The position numbers were made by a program, and so were the translations under genes. From positions 52,569,596 to 52,633,595 of the forward strand of contig CM073889.1 of NCBI GenBank assembly GCA_037176705.1: a DNA stretch of 64,000 bases. Reading direction: 5' to 3'. This stretch comes from Molossus alvarezi. Taxonomy: Eukaryota; Chordata; Mammalia; Chiroptera; Molossidae. The notes below the pieces were generated by a model. That model ran no database searches and was not told the origin of the DNA. It saw nothing but the letters and a program-made list of their open reading frames with translations. Positions 25,147 through 38,695 of the stretch are shown here, piece by piece; position 1 is the first letter of the stretch, and each line of letters starts with the position of its first letter.

Positions 25147-27082
25147 TGTAGATACATGTTCTAGTAGGAAACTGATGGAATGATTGAATATTTCCATTTT
25201 GGGTCAGAAAATGCACAGATCTTGGCAAGAGTCATGTTAAACCCTTGAATATAGACACTCTCCTCGTGGTGTGGAGAGATCCAGTCTTCTCCTGGAAAGA
25301 ACAACTAGGACAGGGCACACTGATGTGTAGAATCAAAAGTTATCCCCTTTTGTGTTCTGTGTTGGTAATGGTTTCCAAGATTGCAGAGTTTTCAACAACA
25401 TTTCTCAAGGCGATACTTGGAATAAGTATGGTTTCTTCTGTAGCTGTTTGTTTCGCCTAATTCTTAGTCAGAACAGTGAACCAACCTAGGTTCTAGAATG
25501 AAATAATGGAAAGATTGATAAATTCTGGTGTTACACATGTGCCATTCTTGAAACAAAGCAACTGAAAACATCTAAAGTGATGTAGTTTAAACATTTGATG
25601 TGTACATCCAAGGAGAAATACATGAATTTGAAGACACTGACAATACCATGGGTGTTTCACATTGCATTTCTCTGTGAGTTAGAACAAGAGGAGGGTTCTG
25701 GAGAAAAGGCACTTGTACAGTTGACCTGGGTATCAATTTCAATTAGCTACCCACAAATTATGCCCGGTTTGAGCGGCATAGTTTGCATTGGAGAGTTATC
25801 CAGTGTTGCATGTAAATGCAGCTGACTGCCTTCTTTCCTACACGACAAGAAAGTCAATTTGTACGAGAAGAAGAGGTAACTTTTCAACATACTACTTTTC
25901 TTCCTTGGATATGAGTTGTTTGCCTGGAAGAGTCTACAAAGCATCTGGATACCAAATACAGGCTGCGCTGCAGAAATGAATCATTTTGGTTAGAGCAGTG
26001 TTCAGGTCGTGGAAATCTATACCCTATTCAGTTCTACACACATTCTCTCCATGCGTTACCAAATGAATCAGAGTCATGCCATGGATCCACGATACATTTC
26101 ACTGTTTGTGCCGATTTCCACATTAACATAAGGTGTAGATACCTGTTTTCTGCAGAGAATTGAATGTAAACCCTTTTCCTCAGTGTGAAATGCTGGAATT
26201 AGCCCGTGGAAATGAATGATAACTCCCGAACTTATGCTTAAAATACCCTGTGACAAATTCAACCTATTTCTTGATATCTGACAGAATCATCTCCATGATA
26301 ACAAGGATTCCAAAGAGTTTCAGGCCTTTGAATAATGGTCCTGGATTCACATGTTTCAAGAGTATTTCACAGAAGAACCTATGAAAATACAGTGATTAAT
26401 CAAAGGTGTGCATCACTGGTGTTCTTTCTCTGCAGAATTATATAATTACATTCAGTTCAAGAGCAGCATGGAAACCTCAATATGGTGTAGTGGCAATTGG
26501 ACTGTTCAGTGGCTCTCTGTCCTAAAAACAGTGTTCCCATTGACTAACTTCTTCACATACTGTCTAAATATGGTGAAGAAGATTCTTGGGCTATACCCAC
26601 TTCACAAAACATGGAACCAACACTGGTGTTCTGTTCTGCAGATTATGTGTTAGAACAGTTCAGGAAAGTATTGATTCAAGGTAATGTGGCAACCTAACGT
26701 TTGCCTATGCCCTTAGACATACTTCTCACCAGAGATCATTTCTAGGAGCGTTTATACACACCAAACCGATTCCAAACGAACTGTGTTAGAACTCTGCAGT
26801 TCAGTTGAGGAAACTCACTTCCATGAAGCCTAGAGAGTGAGGCTTCTCCAACCATAAGCTGTTTTGGTTAAGTACCTAAGAAATGTCTGTTTGTTAAGGT
26901 GTAATCACACGAAAACCTAGCAGTGCACGTTTCTTTCTCTAGTTCCCTACACACAATTACAAGACTTGCTGGTGCAGTCTCAGATATGCTGAATTATGGG
27001 CAAAACTCTGTGAGAGCCAGGGGCAACATTCATTAGTGGCATGTTTAAACTTGGGAAATTGAGTACCTTTGCAAGGAAAGTG
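25147..27082 (+). repeat. Satellite copy 14 (class II)
   Basis: 1936 bases. Rare changes are gttaaaccc, gcagagttttc, ggttctag, aaattctgg, gaaaacatc, aatttgaag, cagtgattaatc (a different stop in the same recurrent frame as copy 13), gttcaggaaag and tatgctg. Confidence 0.94.
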
Positions 27083-29018
27083 TGTAGATACATGTTCTAG
27101 TAGGAAACTGATGGAATGATTGAATATTTCCATTTTGGGTCAGGAAATGCACAGATCTTGGCAACAGTCATGTGAAACACTTGAATATAGACACTCTCCT
27201 CGTGGTGTGGAGAGATCCAGTCTTCTCCTGGAAAGAACAACTAGGACAGGGCACACTGATGTGTAGAATCAAAAGTTATCCCCTTTTGTGTTCTGTGTTG
27301 GTAATGGTTTCCAAGATTGCATAGTTTTCAACAACATTTCTCAAGGCGATACTTGGAATAAGTATGGTTTCTTCTGTAGCTGTTTGTTTTGCCTAATTCT
27401 TAGTCAGAACAGTGAACCAACCTAGGGTCTAGAATGAAATAATGGAAAGATTGATAACTACTGGTGTTACACATGTGCCATTCTTGAAACAAAGCAACTG
27501 AACACATCTAAAGTGATGTAGTTTAAACATTTGATGTGTACATCCAAGGAGAAATACATGAATGTGAAGACACTGACAATACCATGGGTGTTTCACATTG
27601 CATTTCACTGTGAGTTAGAACAAGAGGAGGGTTCTGGAGAAAAGGCACTTGTACAGTTGACCTGGGTATCAATTTCAATTAGCTACCCACAAATTACGCC
27701 CGGTTTGCGCGGCATAGTTTGCATTGGAGAGTTATCCAGTGTTGCATGTAAATGCAGCTGACTGCCTTCTTTCCTATACGACAAGAAAGTCAATTTGTAC
27801 GAGAAGAAGAGGTAACTTTTCAACATACTACTTTTCTTCCTTGGATATGAGTTGTTTGCCTGGAAGAGTCTACAAAGCATCTCGATACCAAACACAGGCT
27901 GCGCTGCAGAAATGAAACATTTTGCTTAGAGCAGTGTTCAGGTCGTGGAAATCTATACCCTATTCAGTTCTACACACATTCTCTCCATGCGTTACCAAAT
28001 GAATCAGAGTCATGCCATGGATCCACGATACATTTCACTGTTTGTGCCGATTTCCACATTAACATAAGGTGTAGATACCTGTTTTCTGCAGAGAATGGAA
28101 TGTAAACCCTTGTCCTCAGTGTGAAATGCTGGAATTATCCCGTGGAAATGAATGATAACTCCCGAACTTATGCTTAAAATACCCTGTGACAGATTCAACC
28201 TATTTCTTGATATCTGACAGAATCATCTCCATTATAACAAGGATTCCAAAGAGTTTCAGGCCTTTGAATAATGGTCCTGGATTCACATGTTTCAAGAGTA
28301 TTTCCCAGAAGAACCTATGAAAATACAGTGGATAATCAAAGGTGTGCATCACTGGTGTTCTTTCTCTGCAGAATTATATAATTACATTCAGTTCAAGAGC
28401 AGCATGGAAACCTCAATATGGTGTAGTGGCAATTGGACTGTTCAGTGGCTCTCTGTCCTAAAAACAGTGTTCCCATTGACTAACTTCTTCACATACTGTC
28501 TAAATATGGTGAAGAAGATTCTTGGGCTATACCCACTTCACAAAACATGGAACCAACACTGGTGTTCTGTTCTGCAGATTATGTGTCAGAACAGTTGAGG
28601 AAAGTATTGATTCAAGGTAATGTGGCAACCTAACGTTTGCCTATGCCCTTAGACATACTTCTCACCAGAGATCGTTTCTAGGAGCGTTTATACACACCAA
28701 ACCGATTCCAAACGAACTGTGTTAGAACTCTGCAGTTCAGTTGAGGAAACTCACTTCCATGAAGCCTAGAGAGTGAGGCTTCTCCAACCATAAGCTGTTT
28801 TGGTTAAGTACCTAAGAAATGTCTGTTTGTTAAGGTGTAATCACACGAAAACCTAGCAGTGCACGTTTCTTTCTCTTGTTCCCTACACACAATTACAAGA
28901 CTTGCTGGTGCAGTCTCAGATATCCTGAATTATGGGCAAAACTCTGTGAGAGCCAGGGGCAACATTCATTGGTGGCATGTTTAAACTTGGGAAATTGAGT
29001 ACCTTTGCAAGGAAAGTG
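27083..29018 (+). repeat. Satellite copy 15 (class II)
   Basis: 1936 bases. It has gtagctg with ttgttttgcc, tttcactgtg, aaacacagg, ttttgctta (also in copy 29), agaatggaatg (also in copies 16 and 18) and gtgtcagaac, which removes the usual stop of the recurrent frame near 28585. Confidence 0.94.
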
Positions 29019-32000
29019 TGTAGATACATGTTCTAGTAGGAAACTGATGGAATGATTGAATATTTCCATTTGGGTCAGGAAATGCACAGATCTTGGCAAG
29101 AGTCATGTGAAACACTTGAATATAGACACTCTCCTCGTGGTGTGGAGAGATCCAGTCTTCTCCTGGAAAGAACAACTAGGACAGGGCACACTGATGTGTA
29201 GAATCAAAAGTTTTCCCCTTTTGTGTTCTGTGTTGGTAATGGTTTCCAAGATTGCATAGTTTTCAACAACATTTCTCAAGGCGATACTTGGAATAAGTAT
29301 GGTTTCTTCTGTAGCTGTTTGTTTCGCCTAATTCTTAGTCAGAACAGTGAACCAACCTAGGGTCTAGAATGAAATAATGGAAAGATTGATAACTACTGGT
29401 GTTACACATGTGCCATTCTTGAAACAAAGCAACTGAACACATCTAAAGTGATGTAGTTTAAACATTTGATGTGTACATCCAAGGAGAAATACATGAATGT
29501 GAAGACACTGACAATACCATGGGTGTTTCACATTGCATTTCTCTGTGAGTTAGAACAAGAGGAGGGTTCTGGAGAAAAGGCACTTGTACAGTTGACCTGG
29601 GTATCAATTTCAATTAGCTACCCACAAATTACGCCCGGTTTGCGCGGCATAGTTTGCATTGGAGAGTTATCCAGTGTTGCAAGAATAAATGCAGCTGACT
29701 GGCTTCTTTCCTATACGACAAGAAAGTCAATTTGTACGAGAAGAAGAGGTAACTTTTCAACATACTACTCTTCTTCCTTGGATATGAGTTGTTTGCCTGG
29801 AAGAGTCTACAAAGCATCTGGATACCAAATACAGGCTGCGCTGCAGAAATGAAACATTTTGGTTAGAGCAGTGTTCAGGTCGTGGAAATCTATACCCTAT
29901 TCAGTTCTACACACATTCTCTCCATGCGTTACCAAATGAATCAGAGTCATGCCATGGATCCACGATACATTTCACTGTTTGTGCCGATTTCCACATTAAC
30001 ATAAGGTGTAGATACCTGTTTTCTGCAGAGAATGGAATGTAAACCCTTGTCCTCAGTGTGAAATGCTGGAATTACCCCTTGGAAATGAATGATAACTCCC
30101 GAAATTATGCTTAAAATACCCTGTGACAGATTCAACCTATTTCTTGATATCTGACAGAATCATCTCCATTATAACAAGGATTCCAAAGAGTTTCAGGCCT
30201 TTGAATAATGGTCCTGGATTCACATGTTTCAAGAGTATTTCCCAGAAGAACCTATGAAAATACAGTGGATAATCAAAGGTGTGCATCACTGGTGTTCTTT
30301 CTCTGCAGAATTATATAATTACATTCAGTTCAAGAGCAGCATGAAAACCTCAATATGGTGTAGTGGCAATTGGACTGTTCAGTGGCTCTCTGTCCTAAAA
30401 ACAGTGTTCCCATTGACTAACTTCTTCACATACTGTCTAAATATGGTGAAGAAGATTCTTGGGCTATACCCACTTCACAAAACATGGAACCAACACTGGT
30501 GTTCTGTTCTGCAGATTATGTGTTAGAACAGTTGAGGAAAGTATTGATTCAAGGTAATGTGGCAACCTAACGTTTGCCTATGCCCTTAGACATACTTCTC
30601 ACCAGAGATCGTTTCTAGGAGCGTTTATACACACCAAACCGATTCCAAAAGAACTGTGTTAGAACTCTGCAGTTCAGTTGAGGAAACTCACTTCCATGAA
30701 GCCTAGAGAGTGAGGCTTCTCCAACCATAAGCTGTTTTGGTTAAGTACCTAATAAATGTCTGTTTGTTAAGGTGTAATCACACGAAAACCTAGCAGGGCA
30801 CGTTTCTTTCTCTAGTTCCCTACACACAATTACAAGACTTGCTGGTGCAGTCTCAGATATCTTGAATTATGGGCAAAACTCTGTGAGAGCCAGGGGCAAC
30901 ATTCATTGCTGGCATGTTTAAACTTGGGAAATTGAGTACCTTTGCAAGGAAAGTGTGTAGATACATGTTCTAGTAGGAAACTGATGGAATGATTGAATAT
31001 TTCCATTTTGGGTCAGGAAATGCACAGATCTTGGCAAGAGTCATGTGAAACACTTGAATATAGACACTCTCCTCGTGGTGTGGAGAGATCCAGTCTTCTC
31101 CTGGAAAGAACAACTAGGACAGGGAACACTGATGTGTAGAATCAAAAGTTATCCCCTTTTGTGTTCTGTGCTGGTAATGGTTTCCAAGATTGCACAGTTT
31201 TCTACAACATTTCTCAAGGCGATACTTGGAATAAGTATGGTTTCTTCTGTAGCAGTTTGTTTCGCCTAATTCTTCGTCAGAACAGTGAACCAACCTAGGG
31301 TCTAGAATGAAATAATGGAAAGATTGATAACTACTGGTGTTACACATGTGCCATTCTTGAAAAAAGCAACTGAACACATCTAAAGTGATGTAGTTTAAAC
31401 ATTTGATGTGTACATCCAAGGAGAAATACATGAATGTGAAGACACTGACAATACCATGGGTGTTTCACATTGCATTTCTCTGTGAGTTAGAACAAGAGGA
31501 GGGTTCTGGAGAAAAGGCACTTGTACAGTTGTCCTGGGTATCAATTTCAATTAGCTACCCACAAATTATGCCCGGTTTGGGCGGCATAGTTTGCATTGGA
31601 GAGTTATCCAGTGTTGCATGTAAATGCAGCTGACTGCCTTCTTTCCTATACCACAAGAAAGTCAATTTGTACGAGAAGAAAAGGTAAGTTTTCAACATAC
31701 TACTTTTCTTCCTTGGATATGAGTTGTTTGCCTGGAAGAGTCTACAAAGCATCTCGATACCAAATACAGGCTGCGCTGCAGAAATGAAACATTTTGGTTA
31801 GAGCAGTGTTCAGGTCGTGGAAATCTATACCCTATTCAGTTCTACACACATTCTCTCCATGCGTTACCAAATGAATCAGAGTCATGCCATGGATCCACGA
31901 TACATTTCACTGTTTGTGCCGATTTCCACATTAACATAAGGTGTAGATACCTGTTTTCTGCAGAGGATTGAATGTAAACCCTTGTCCTGAGTGTGAAATG

Positions 32001-32774
32001 CTGGAATTAGCCCGTGGAAATGAATGATAACTCCCGAACTTATGCTTAAAATACCCTGTGACAGATTCAACCTATTTCTTGATATCTGACAGAATCATCT
32101 CCATTATAACAAGGATTCCAAAGAGTTTCAGGCCTTTGAATAATGGTCCTGGATTCACATGTTTCAAGAGTATTTCCCAGAAGAACCTATGAAAATACAG
32201 TGGATAATCAAAGGTGTGCATCACTGGTGTTCTTTCTTTGCAGAATTATATAATTACATGCAGTTCAAGAGCAGCATGGAAACCTCAATATGGTGTAGTG
32301 GCAATTGGACTGTTCAGTGGCTCTCTGTCCTAAAAACAGTGTTCCCATTGACTAACTTCTTCACATACTGTCTAAATATGGTGAAGAAGATTCTTGGGCT
32401 ATACCCACTTCACAAAACATGGAACCAACACTGGTGTTCTGTTCTGCAGATTATGTGTTAGAACAGTTGAGGAAAGTATTGATTCAAGGTAATGTGGCAA
32501 CCTAACGTTTGCCTATGCCCTTAGACATACTTCTCACCAGAGATCATTTCTAGGAGCGTTTATACACACCAAACCGATTCCAAACGAACTGTGTTAGAAC
32601 TCTGCAGTTCAGTTGAGGAAACTCACTTCCATGAAGCCTAGAGTGTGAGGCTTCTCCAACCATAAGCTGTTTTGGTTAAGTACCTAAGAAATGTCTGTTT
32701 GTTAAGCTGTAATCACACGAAAACCTAGCAGTGCACGTTTCTTTCTCTTGTTCCCTACACACAATTACAAGACT
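28836..32774 (+). repeat. Left member of a 3872-base-offset identical dimer duplication
   Basis: This block appears identical to 32708-36646. The offset is exactly 3872 bases, the sum of copies 16 and 17 (1937+1935). The left limit is set by taaggtgt (28835 G) against taagctgt (32707 C). The right limit is set by a T/A difference at 32775 versus 36647. More than fifteen rare markers agree between the blocks. A register-preserving unequal exchange, or an assembly duplication, explains it. Confidence 0.9.
29019..30955 (+). repeat. Satellite copy 16 (class II; twin of copy 18)
   Basis: 1937 bases: one T lost in ccatttggg near 29070 and two bases gained at gcaagaataaatg near 29680. The gain creates an AATAAA hexamer at 29684-29689 and opens a 128-codon frame at 29466-29852. 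Other markers are ttttcccc, aattacccct, gcatgaaaacc and cctaataaatg. All are repeated in copy 18 at +3872. The CENP-B-like CpG is lost (ccaaaagaac). Confidence 0.95.
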
Positions 32775-32890
32775 TGCTGGTGCAGTCTCAGATATCCTGA
32801 ATTATGGGCAAAACTCTGTGAGAGCCAGGGGCAACATTCATTGGTGGCATGTTTAAACTTGGGAAATTGAGTACCTTTGCAAGGAAAGTG
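30956..32890 (+). repeat. Satellite copy 17 (first class III; twin of copy 19)
   Basis: 1935 bases. It is the first copy with class III markers gtgctggt, gaaaaaagc and gttgtcctggg. Private to this copy and its twin are agggaacact, attcttcgtc, tttgggcgg and aaaaggtaagtt. The gaggattg variant is shared with copies 21, 22, 31 and 33. Confidence 0.95.
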
Positions 32891-35800
32891 TGTAGATACA
32901 TGTTCTAGTAGGAAACTGATGGAATGATTGAATATTTCCATTTGGGTCAGGAAATGCACAGATCTTGGCAAGAGTCATGTGAAACACTTGAATATAGACA
33001 CTCTCCTCGTGGTGTGGAGAGATCCAGTCTTCTCCTGGAAAGAACAACTAGGACAGGGCACACTGATGTGTAGAATCAAAAGTTTTCCCCTTTTGTGTTC
33101 TGTGTTGGTAATGGTTTCCAAGATTGCATAGTTTTCAACAACATTTCTCAAGGCGATACTTGGAATAAGTATGGTTTCTTCTGTAGCTGTTTGTTTCGCC
33201 TAATTCTTAGTCAGAACAGTGAACCAACCTAGGGTCTAGAATGAAATAATGGAAAGATTGATAACTACTGGTGTTACACATGTGCCATTCTTGAAACAAA
33301 GCAACTGAACACATCTAAAGTGATGTAGTTTAAACATTTGATGTGTACATCCAAGGAGAAATACATGAATGTGAAGACACTGACAATACCATGGGTGTTT
33401 CACATTGCATTTCTCTGTGAGTTAGAACAAGAGGAGGGTTCTGGAGAAAAGGCACTTGTACAGTTGACCTGGGTATCAATTTCAATTAGCTACCCACAAA
33501 TTACGCCCGGTTTGCGCGGCATAGTTTGCATTGGAGAGTTATCCAGTGTTGCAAGAATAAATGCAGCTGACTGGCTTCTTTCCTATACGACAAGAAAGTC
33601 AATTTGTACGAGAAGAAGAGGTAACTTTTCAACATACTACTCTTCTTCCTTGGATATGAGTTGTTTGCCTGGAAGAGTCTACAAAGCATCTGGATACCAA
33701 ATACAGGCTGCGCTGCAGAAATGAAACATTTTGGTTAGAGCAGTGTTCAGGTCGTGGAAATCTATACCCTATTCAGTTCTACACACATTCTCTCCATGCG
33801 TTACCAAATGAATCAGAGTCATGCCATGGATCCACGATACATTTCACTGTTTGTGCCGATTTCCACATTAACATAAGGTGTAGATACCTGTTTTCTGCAG
33901 AGAATGGAATGTAAACCCTTGTCCTCAGTGTGAAATGCTGGAATTACCCCTTGGAAATGAATGATAACTCCCGAAATTATGCTTAAAATACCCTGTGACA
34001 GATTCAACCTATTTCTTGATATCTGACAGAATCATCTCCATTATAACAAGGATTCCAAAGAGTTTCAGGCCTTTGAATAATGGTCCTGGATTCACATGTT
34101 TCAAGAGTATTTCCCAGAAGAACCTATGAAAATACAGTGGATAATCAAAGGTGTGCATCACTGGTGTTCTTTCTCTGCAGAATTATATAATTACATTCAG
34201 TTCAAGAGCAGCATGAAAACCTCAATATGGTGTAGTGGCAATTGGACTGTTCAGTGGCTCTCTGTCCTAAAAACAGTGTTCCCATTGACTAACTTCTTCA
34301 CATACTGTCTAAATATGGTGAAGAAGATTCTTGGGCTATACCCACTTCACAAAACATGGAACCAACACTGGTGTTCTGTTCTGCAGATTATGTGTTAGAA
34401 CAGTTGAGGAAAGTATTGATTCAAGGTAATGTGGCAACCTAACGTTTGCCTATGCCCTTAGACATACTTCTCACCAGAGATCGTTTCTAGGAGCGTTTAT
34501 ACACACCAAACCGATTCCAAAAGAACTGTGTTAGAACTCTGCAGTTCAGTTGAGGAAACTCACTTCCATGAAGCCTAGAGAGTGAGGCTTCTCCAACCAT
34601 AAGCTGTTTTGGTTAAGTACCTAATAAATGTCTGTTTGTTAAGGTGTAATCACACGAAAACCTAGCAGGGCACGTTTCTTTCTCTAGTTCCCTACACACA
34701 ATTACAAGACTTGCTGGTGCAGTCTCAGATATCTTGAATTATGGGCAAAACTCTGTGAGAGCCAGGGGCAACATTCATTGCTGGCATGTTTAAACTTGGG
34801 AAATTGAGTACCTTTGCAAGGAAAGTGTGTAGATACATGTTCTAGTAGGAAACTGATGGAATGATTGAATATTTCCATTTTGGGTCAGGAAATGCACAGA
34901 TCTTGGCAAGAGTCATGTGAAACACTTGAATATAGACACTCTCCTCGTGGTGTGGAGAGATCCAGTCTTCTCCTGGAAAGAACAACTAGGACAGGGAACA
35001 CTGATGTGTAGAATCAAAAGTTATCCCCTTTTGTGTTCTGTGCTGGTAATGGTTTCCAAGATTGCACAGTTTTCTACAACATTTCTCAAGGCGATACTTG
35101 GAATAAGTATGGTTTCTTCTGTAGCAGTTTGTTTCGCCTAATTCTTCGTCAGAACAGTGAACCAACCTAGGGTCTAGAATGAAATAATGGAAAGATTGAT
35201 AACTACTGGTGTTACACATGTGCCATTCTTGAAAAAAGCAACTGAACACATCTAAAGTGATGTAGTTTAAACATTTGATGTGTACATCCAAGGAGAAATA
35301 CATGAATGTGAAGACACTGACAATACCATGGGTGTTTCACATTGCATTTCTCTGTGAGTTAGAACAAGAGGAGGGTTCTGGAGAAAAGGCACTTGTACAG
35401 TTGTCCTGGGTATCAATTTCAATTAGCTACCCACAAATTATGCCCGGTTTGGGCGGCATAGTTTGCATTGGAGAGTTATCCAGTGTTGCATGTAAATGCA
35501 GCTGACTGCCTTCTTTCCTATACCACAAGAAAGTCAATTTGTACGAGAAGAAAAGGTAAGTTTTCAACATACTACTTTTCTTCCTTGGATATGAGTTGTT
35601 TGCCTGGAAGAGTCTACAAAGCATCTCGATACCAAATACAGGCTGCGCTGCAGAAATGAAACATTTTGGTTAGAGCAGTGTTCAGGTCGTGGAAATCTAT
35701 ACCCTATTCAGTTCTACACACATTCTCTCCATGCGTTACCAAATGAATCAGAGTCATGCCATGGATCCACGATACATTTCACTGTTTGTGCCGATTTCCA

Positions 35801-36646
35801 CATTAACATAAGGTGTAGATACCTGTTTTCTGCAGAGGATTGAATGTAAACCCTTGTCCTGAGTGTGAAATGCTGGAATTAGCCCGTGGAAATGAATGAT
35901 AACTCCCGAACTTATGCTTAAAATACCCTGTGACAGATTCAACCTATTTCTTGATATCTGACAGAATCATCTCCATTATAACAAGGATTCCAAAGAGTTT
36001 CAGGCCTTTGAATAATGGTCCTGGATTCACATGTTTCAAGAGTATTTCCCAGAAGAACCTATGAAAATACAGTGGATAATCAAAGGTGTGCATCACTGGT
36101 GTTCTTTCTTTGCAGAATTATATAATTACATGCAGTTCAAGAGCAGCATGGAAACCTCAATATGGTGTAGTGGCAATTGGACTGTTCAGTGGCTCTCTGT
36201 CCTAAAAACAGTGTTCCCATTGACTAACTTCTTCACATACTGTCTAAATATGGTGAAGAAGATTCTTGGGCTATACCCACTTCACAAAACATGGAACCAA
36301 CACTGGTGTTCTGTTCTGCAGATTATGTGTTAGAACAGTTGAGGAAAGTATTGATTCAAGGTAATGTGGCAACCTAACGTTTGCCTATGCCCTTAGACAT
36401 ACTTCTCACCAGAGATCATTTCTAGGAGCGTTTATACACACCAAACCGATTCCAAACGAACTGTGTTAGAACTCTGCAGTTCAGTTGAGGAAACTCACTT
36501 CCATGAAGCCTAGAGTGTGAGGCTTCTCCAACCATAAGCTGTTTTGGTTAAGTACCTAAGAAATGTCTGTTTGTTAAGCTGTAATCACACGAAAACCTAG
36601 CAGTGCACGTTTCTTTCTCTTGTTCCCTACACACAATTACAAGACT
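32708..36646 (+). repeat. Right member of the identical dimer duplication
   Basis: Partner of 28836-32774 at +3872. Because the identity run (about 3939 bases) is slightly longer than the offset, the two members overlap at 32708-32774, as expected for a tandem duplication of exactly two units. Confidence 0.9.
32891..34827 (+). repeat. Satellite copy 18 (class II; twin of copy 16)
   Basis: 1937 bases. It carries every marker of copy 16 listed here at a fixed offset of 3872, including the ccatttggg deletion and the gcaagaataaatg insertion. No difference from copy 16 was found at the sites compared. Confidence 0.95.
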
Positions 36647-36761
36647 AGCTGGTGCAGTCTCAGATATCCTGAATTATGGGCAAAACTCTGTGAGAGCCAG
36701 GGGCAACATTCATGGTGGCATGTTTAAACTTGGGAAATTGAGTACCTTTGCAAGGAAAGTG
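34828..36761 (+). repeat. Satellite copy 19 (class III; twin of copy 17)
   Basis: 1934 bases. It matches copy 17 at +3872 until 36646. At 36647 it reads aagactagct where copy 17 reads aagacttgct, and it then loses one T in cattcatggtgg near 36715. Confidence 0.95.
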
Positions 36762-38695
36762 TGTAGATACATGTTCTAGTAGGAAACTGATGGAATGATT
36801 GAATATTTCCACTTTGGGTCAGGAAATGCACAGATCTTGGCAAGAGTCATGTGAAACACTTGAATATAGACACTCTCCTCGTGGTGTGGAGAGATCCAGT
36901 CTTCTCCTGGAAAGAACAACTAGGACAGGGCACACTGATGTGTAGAATCAAAAGTTATCCCCTTTTGTGTTCTGTGCTGGTAATGGTTTCCAAGATTGCA
37001 CACTTTTCTACAACATTTCTCAAGGCGATACTTGGAATAAGTATGGTTTCTTCTGTAGCAGTTTGTTTCGCCTAATTCTTAGTCAGAACAGTGAACCAAC
37101 CTAGGGTCTAGAATGAAATAATGGAAAGATTGATAACTACTGGTGTTACACATGTGCCATTCTTGAAAAAAGCAACTGAACACATCTAAAGTGATGTAGT
37201 TTAAACATTTGATGTGTACATCCAAGGAGAAATACATGAATGTGAAGACACTGACAATACCATGGGTGTTTCACATTGCATTTCTCTGTGAGTTAGAACA
37301 AGAGGAGGGTTCTGGAGAAAAGGCACTTGTACAGTTGTCCTGGGTATCAATTTCAATTAGCTACCCACAAATTATGCCCGGTTTGCGCGGCATAGTTTGC
37401 ATTGGAGAGTTATCCAGTGTTGCATGTAAATGCAGCTGACTGCCTTCTTTCCTATACGACAAGAAAGACAATTTGTACGAGAAGAAGAGGTAACTTTTCA
37501 ACATACTACTTTTCTTCCTTGGATATGAGTTGTTTGCCTGGAAGAGTCTACAAAGCATCTCGATACCAAATACAGGCTGCGCTGCAGAAATGAAACATTT
37601 TGGTTAGAGCAGTGTTCAGGTCGTGGAAATCTATACCCTATTCAGTTCTACACACATTCTCTCCATGCGTTACCAAATGAATCAGAGTCATGCCATGGAT
37701 CCACGATACATTTCACTGTTTGTGCCGATTTCCACATTAACATAAGGTGTAGATACCTGTTTTCTGCAGAGAATTGAATGTAAACCCTTGTCCTGAGTGT
37801 GAAATGCTGGAATTATCCCGTGGTAATGAATGATAACTCCCGAACTTATGCTTAAAATACCCTGTGACAGATTCAACCTATTTCTTGATATCTGACAGAA
37901 TCATCTCCATTATAACAAGGATTCCAAAGAGTTTCAGGCCTTTGAATAATGGTCCTGGATTCACATGTTTCAAGAGTGTTTCCCAGAAGAACCTATGAAA
38001 ATACAGTGGATAATCAAAGGTGTGCATCACTGGTGTTCTTTCTCTGCAGAATTATATAATTACATTCAGTTCAAGAGCAGCATGGAAACCTCAATATGGT
38101 GTAGTGGCAATTGGACTGTTCAGTGGCTCTCTGTCCTAAAAACAGTGTTCCCATTGACTAACTTCTTCACATACTGTCTAAATATGGTGAAGAAGATTCT
38201 TGGGCTATACCCACTTCACAAAACATGGAACCAACACTGGTGTTCTGTTCTGCAGATTATGTGTTAGAACAGTTGAGGAAAGTATTGATTCAAGGTAATG
38301 TGGCAACCTAAAGTTTGCCTATGCCCTTAGACATACTTCTCACCAGAGATCGTTTCTAGGAGCGTTTATACACACCAAACCGATTCCAAACGAACTGTGT
38401 TAGAACTCTGCAGTTCAGTTGAGGAAACTCACTTCCATGAAGCCTAGAGAGTGAGGCTTCTCCAACCATAAGCTGTTTTGGTTAAGTACCTAAGAAATGT
38501 CTGTTTGTTAAGGTGTAATCACACGAAAACCTAGCAGTGCACGTTTCTTTCTCTTGTTCCCTACACACAATTACAAGACTTGCTGGTGCAGTCTCAGATA
38601 TCCTGAATTATGGGCAAAACTCTGTGAGAGCCAGGGGCAACATTCATGGTGGCATGTTTAAACTTGGGAAATTGAGTACCTTTGCAAGGAAAGTG
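36762..38695 (+). repeat. Satellite copy 20 (class III)
   Basis: 1934 bases. It introduces gaaagacaattt, the class III marker used by most later copies. cacacttttc and aagagtgtttccc are private; gtggtaatg is shared with copy 23 and aaagtttgcc with copy 22. It ends with the cattcatggtgg single-base loss. Confidence 0.95.
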
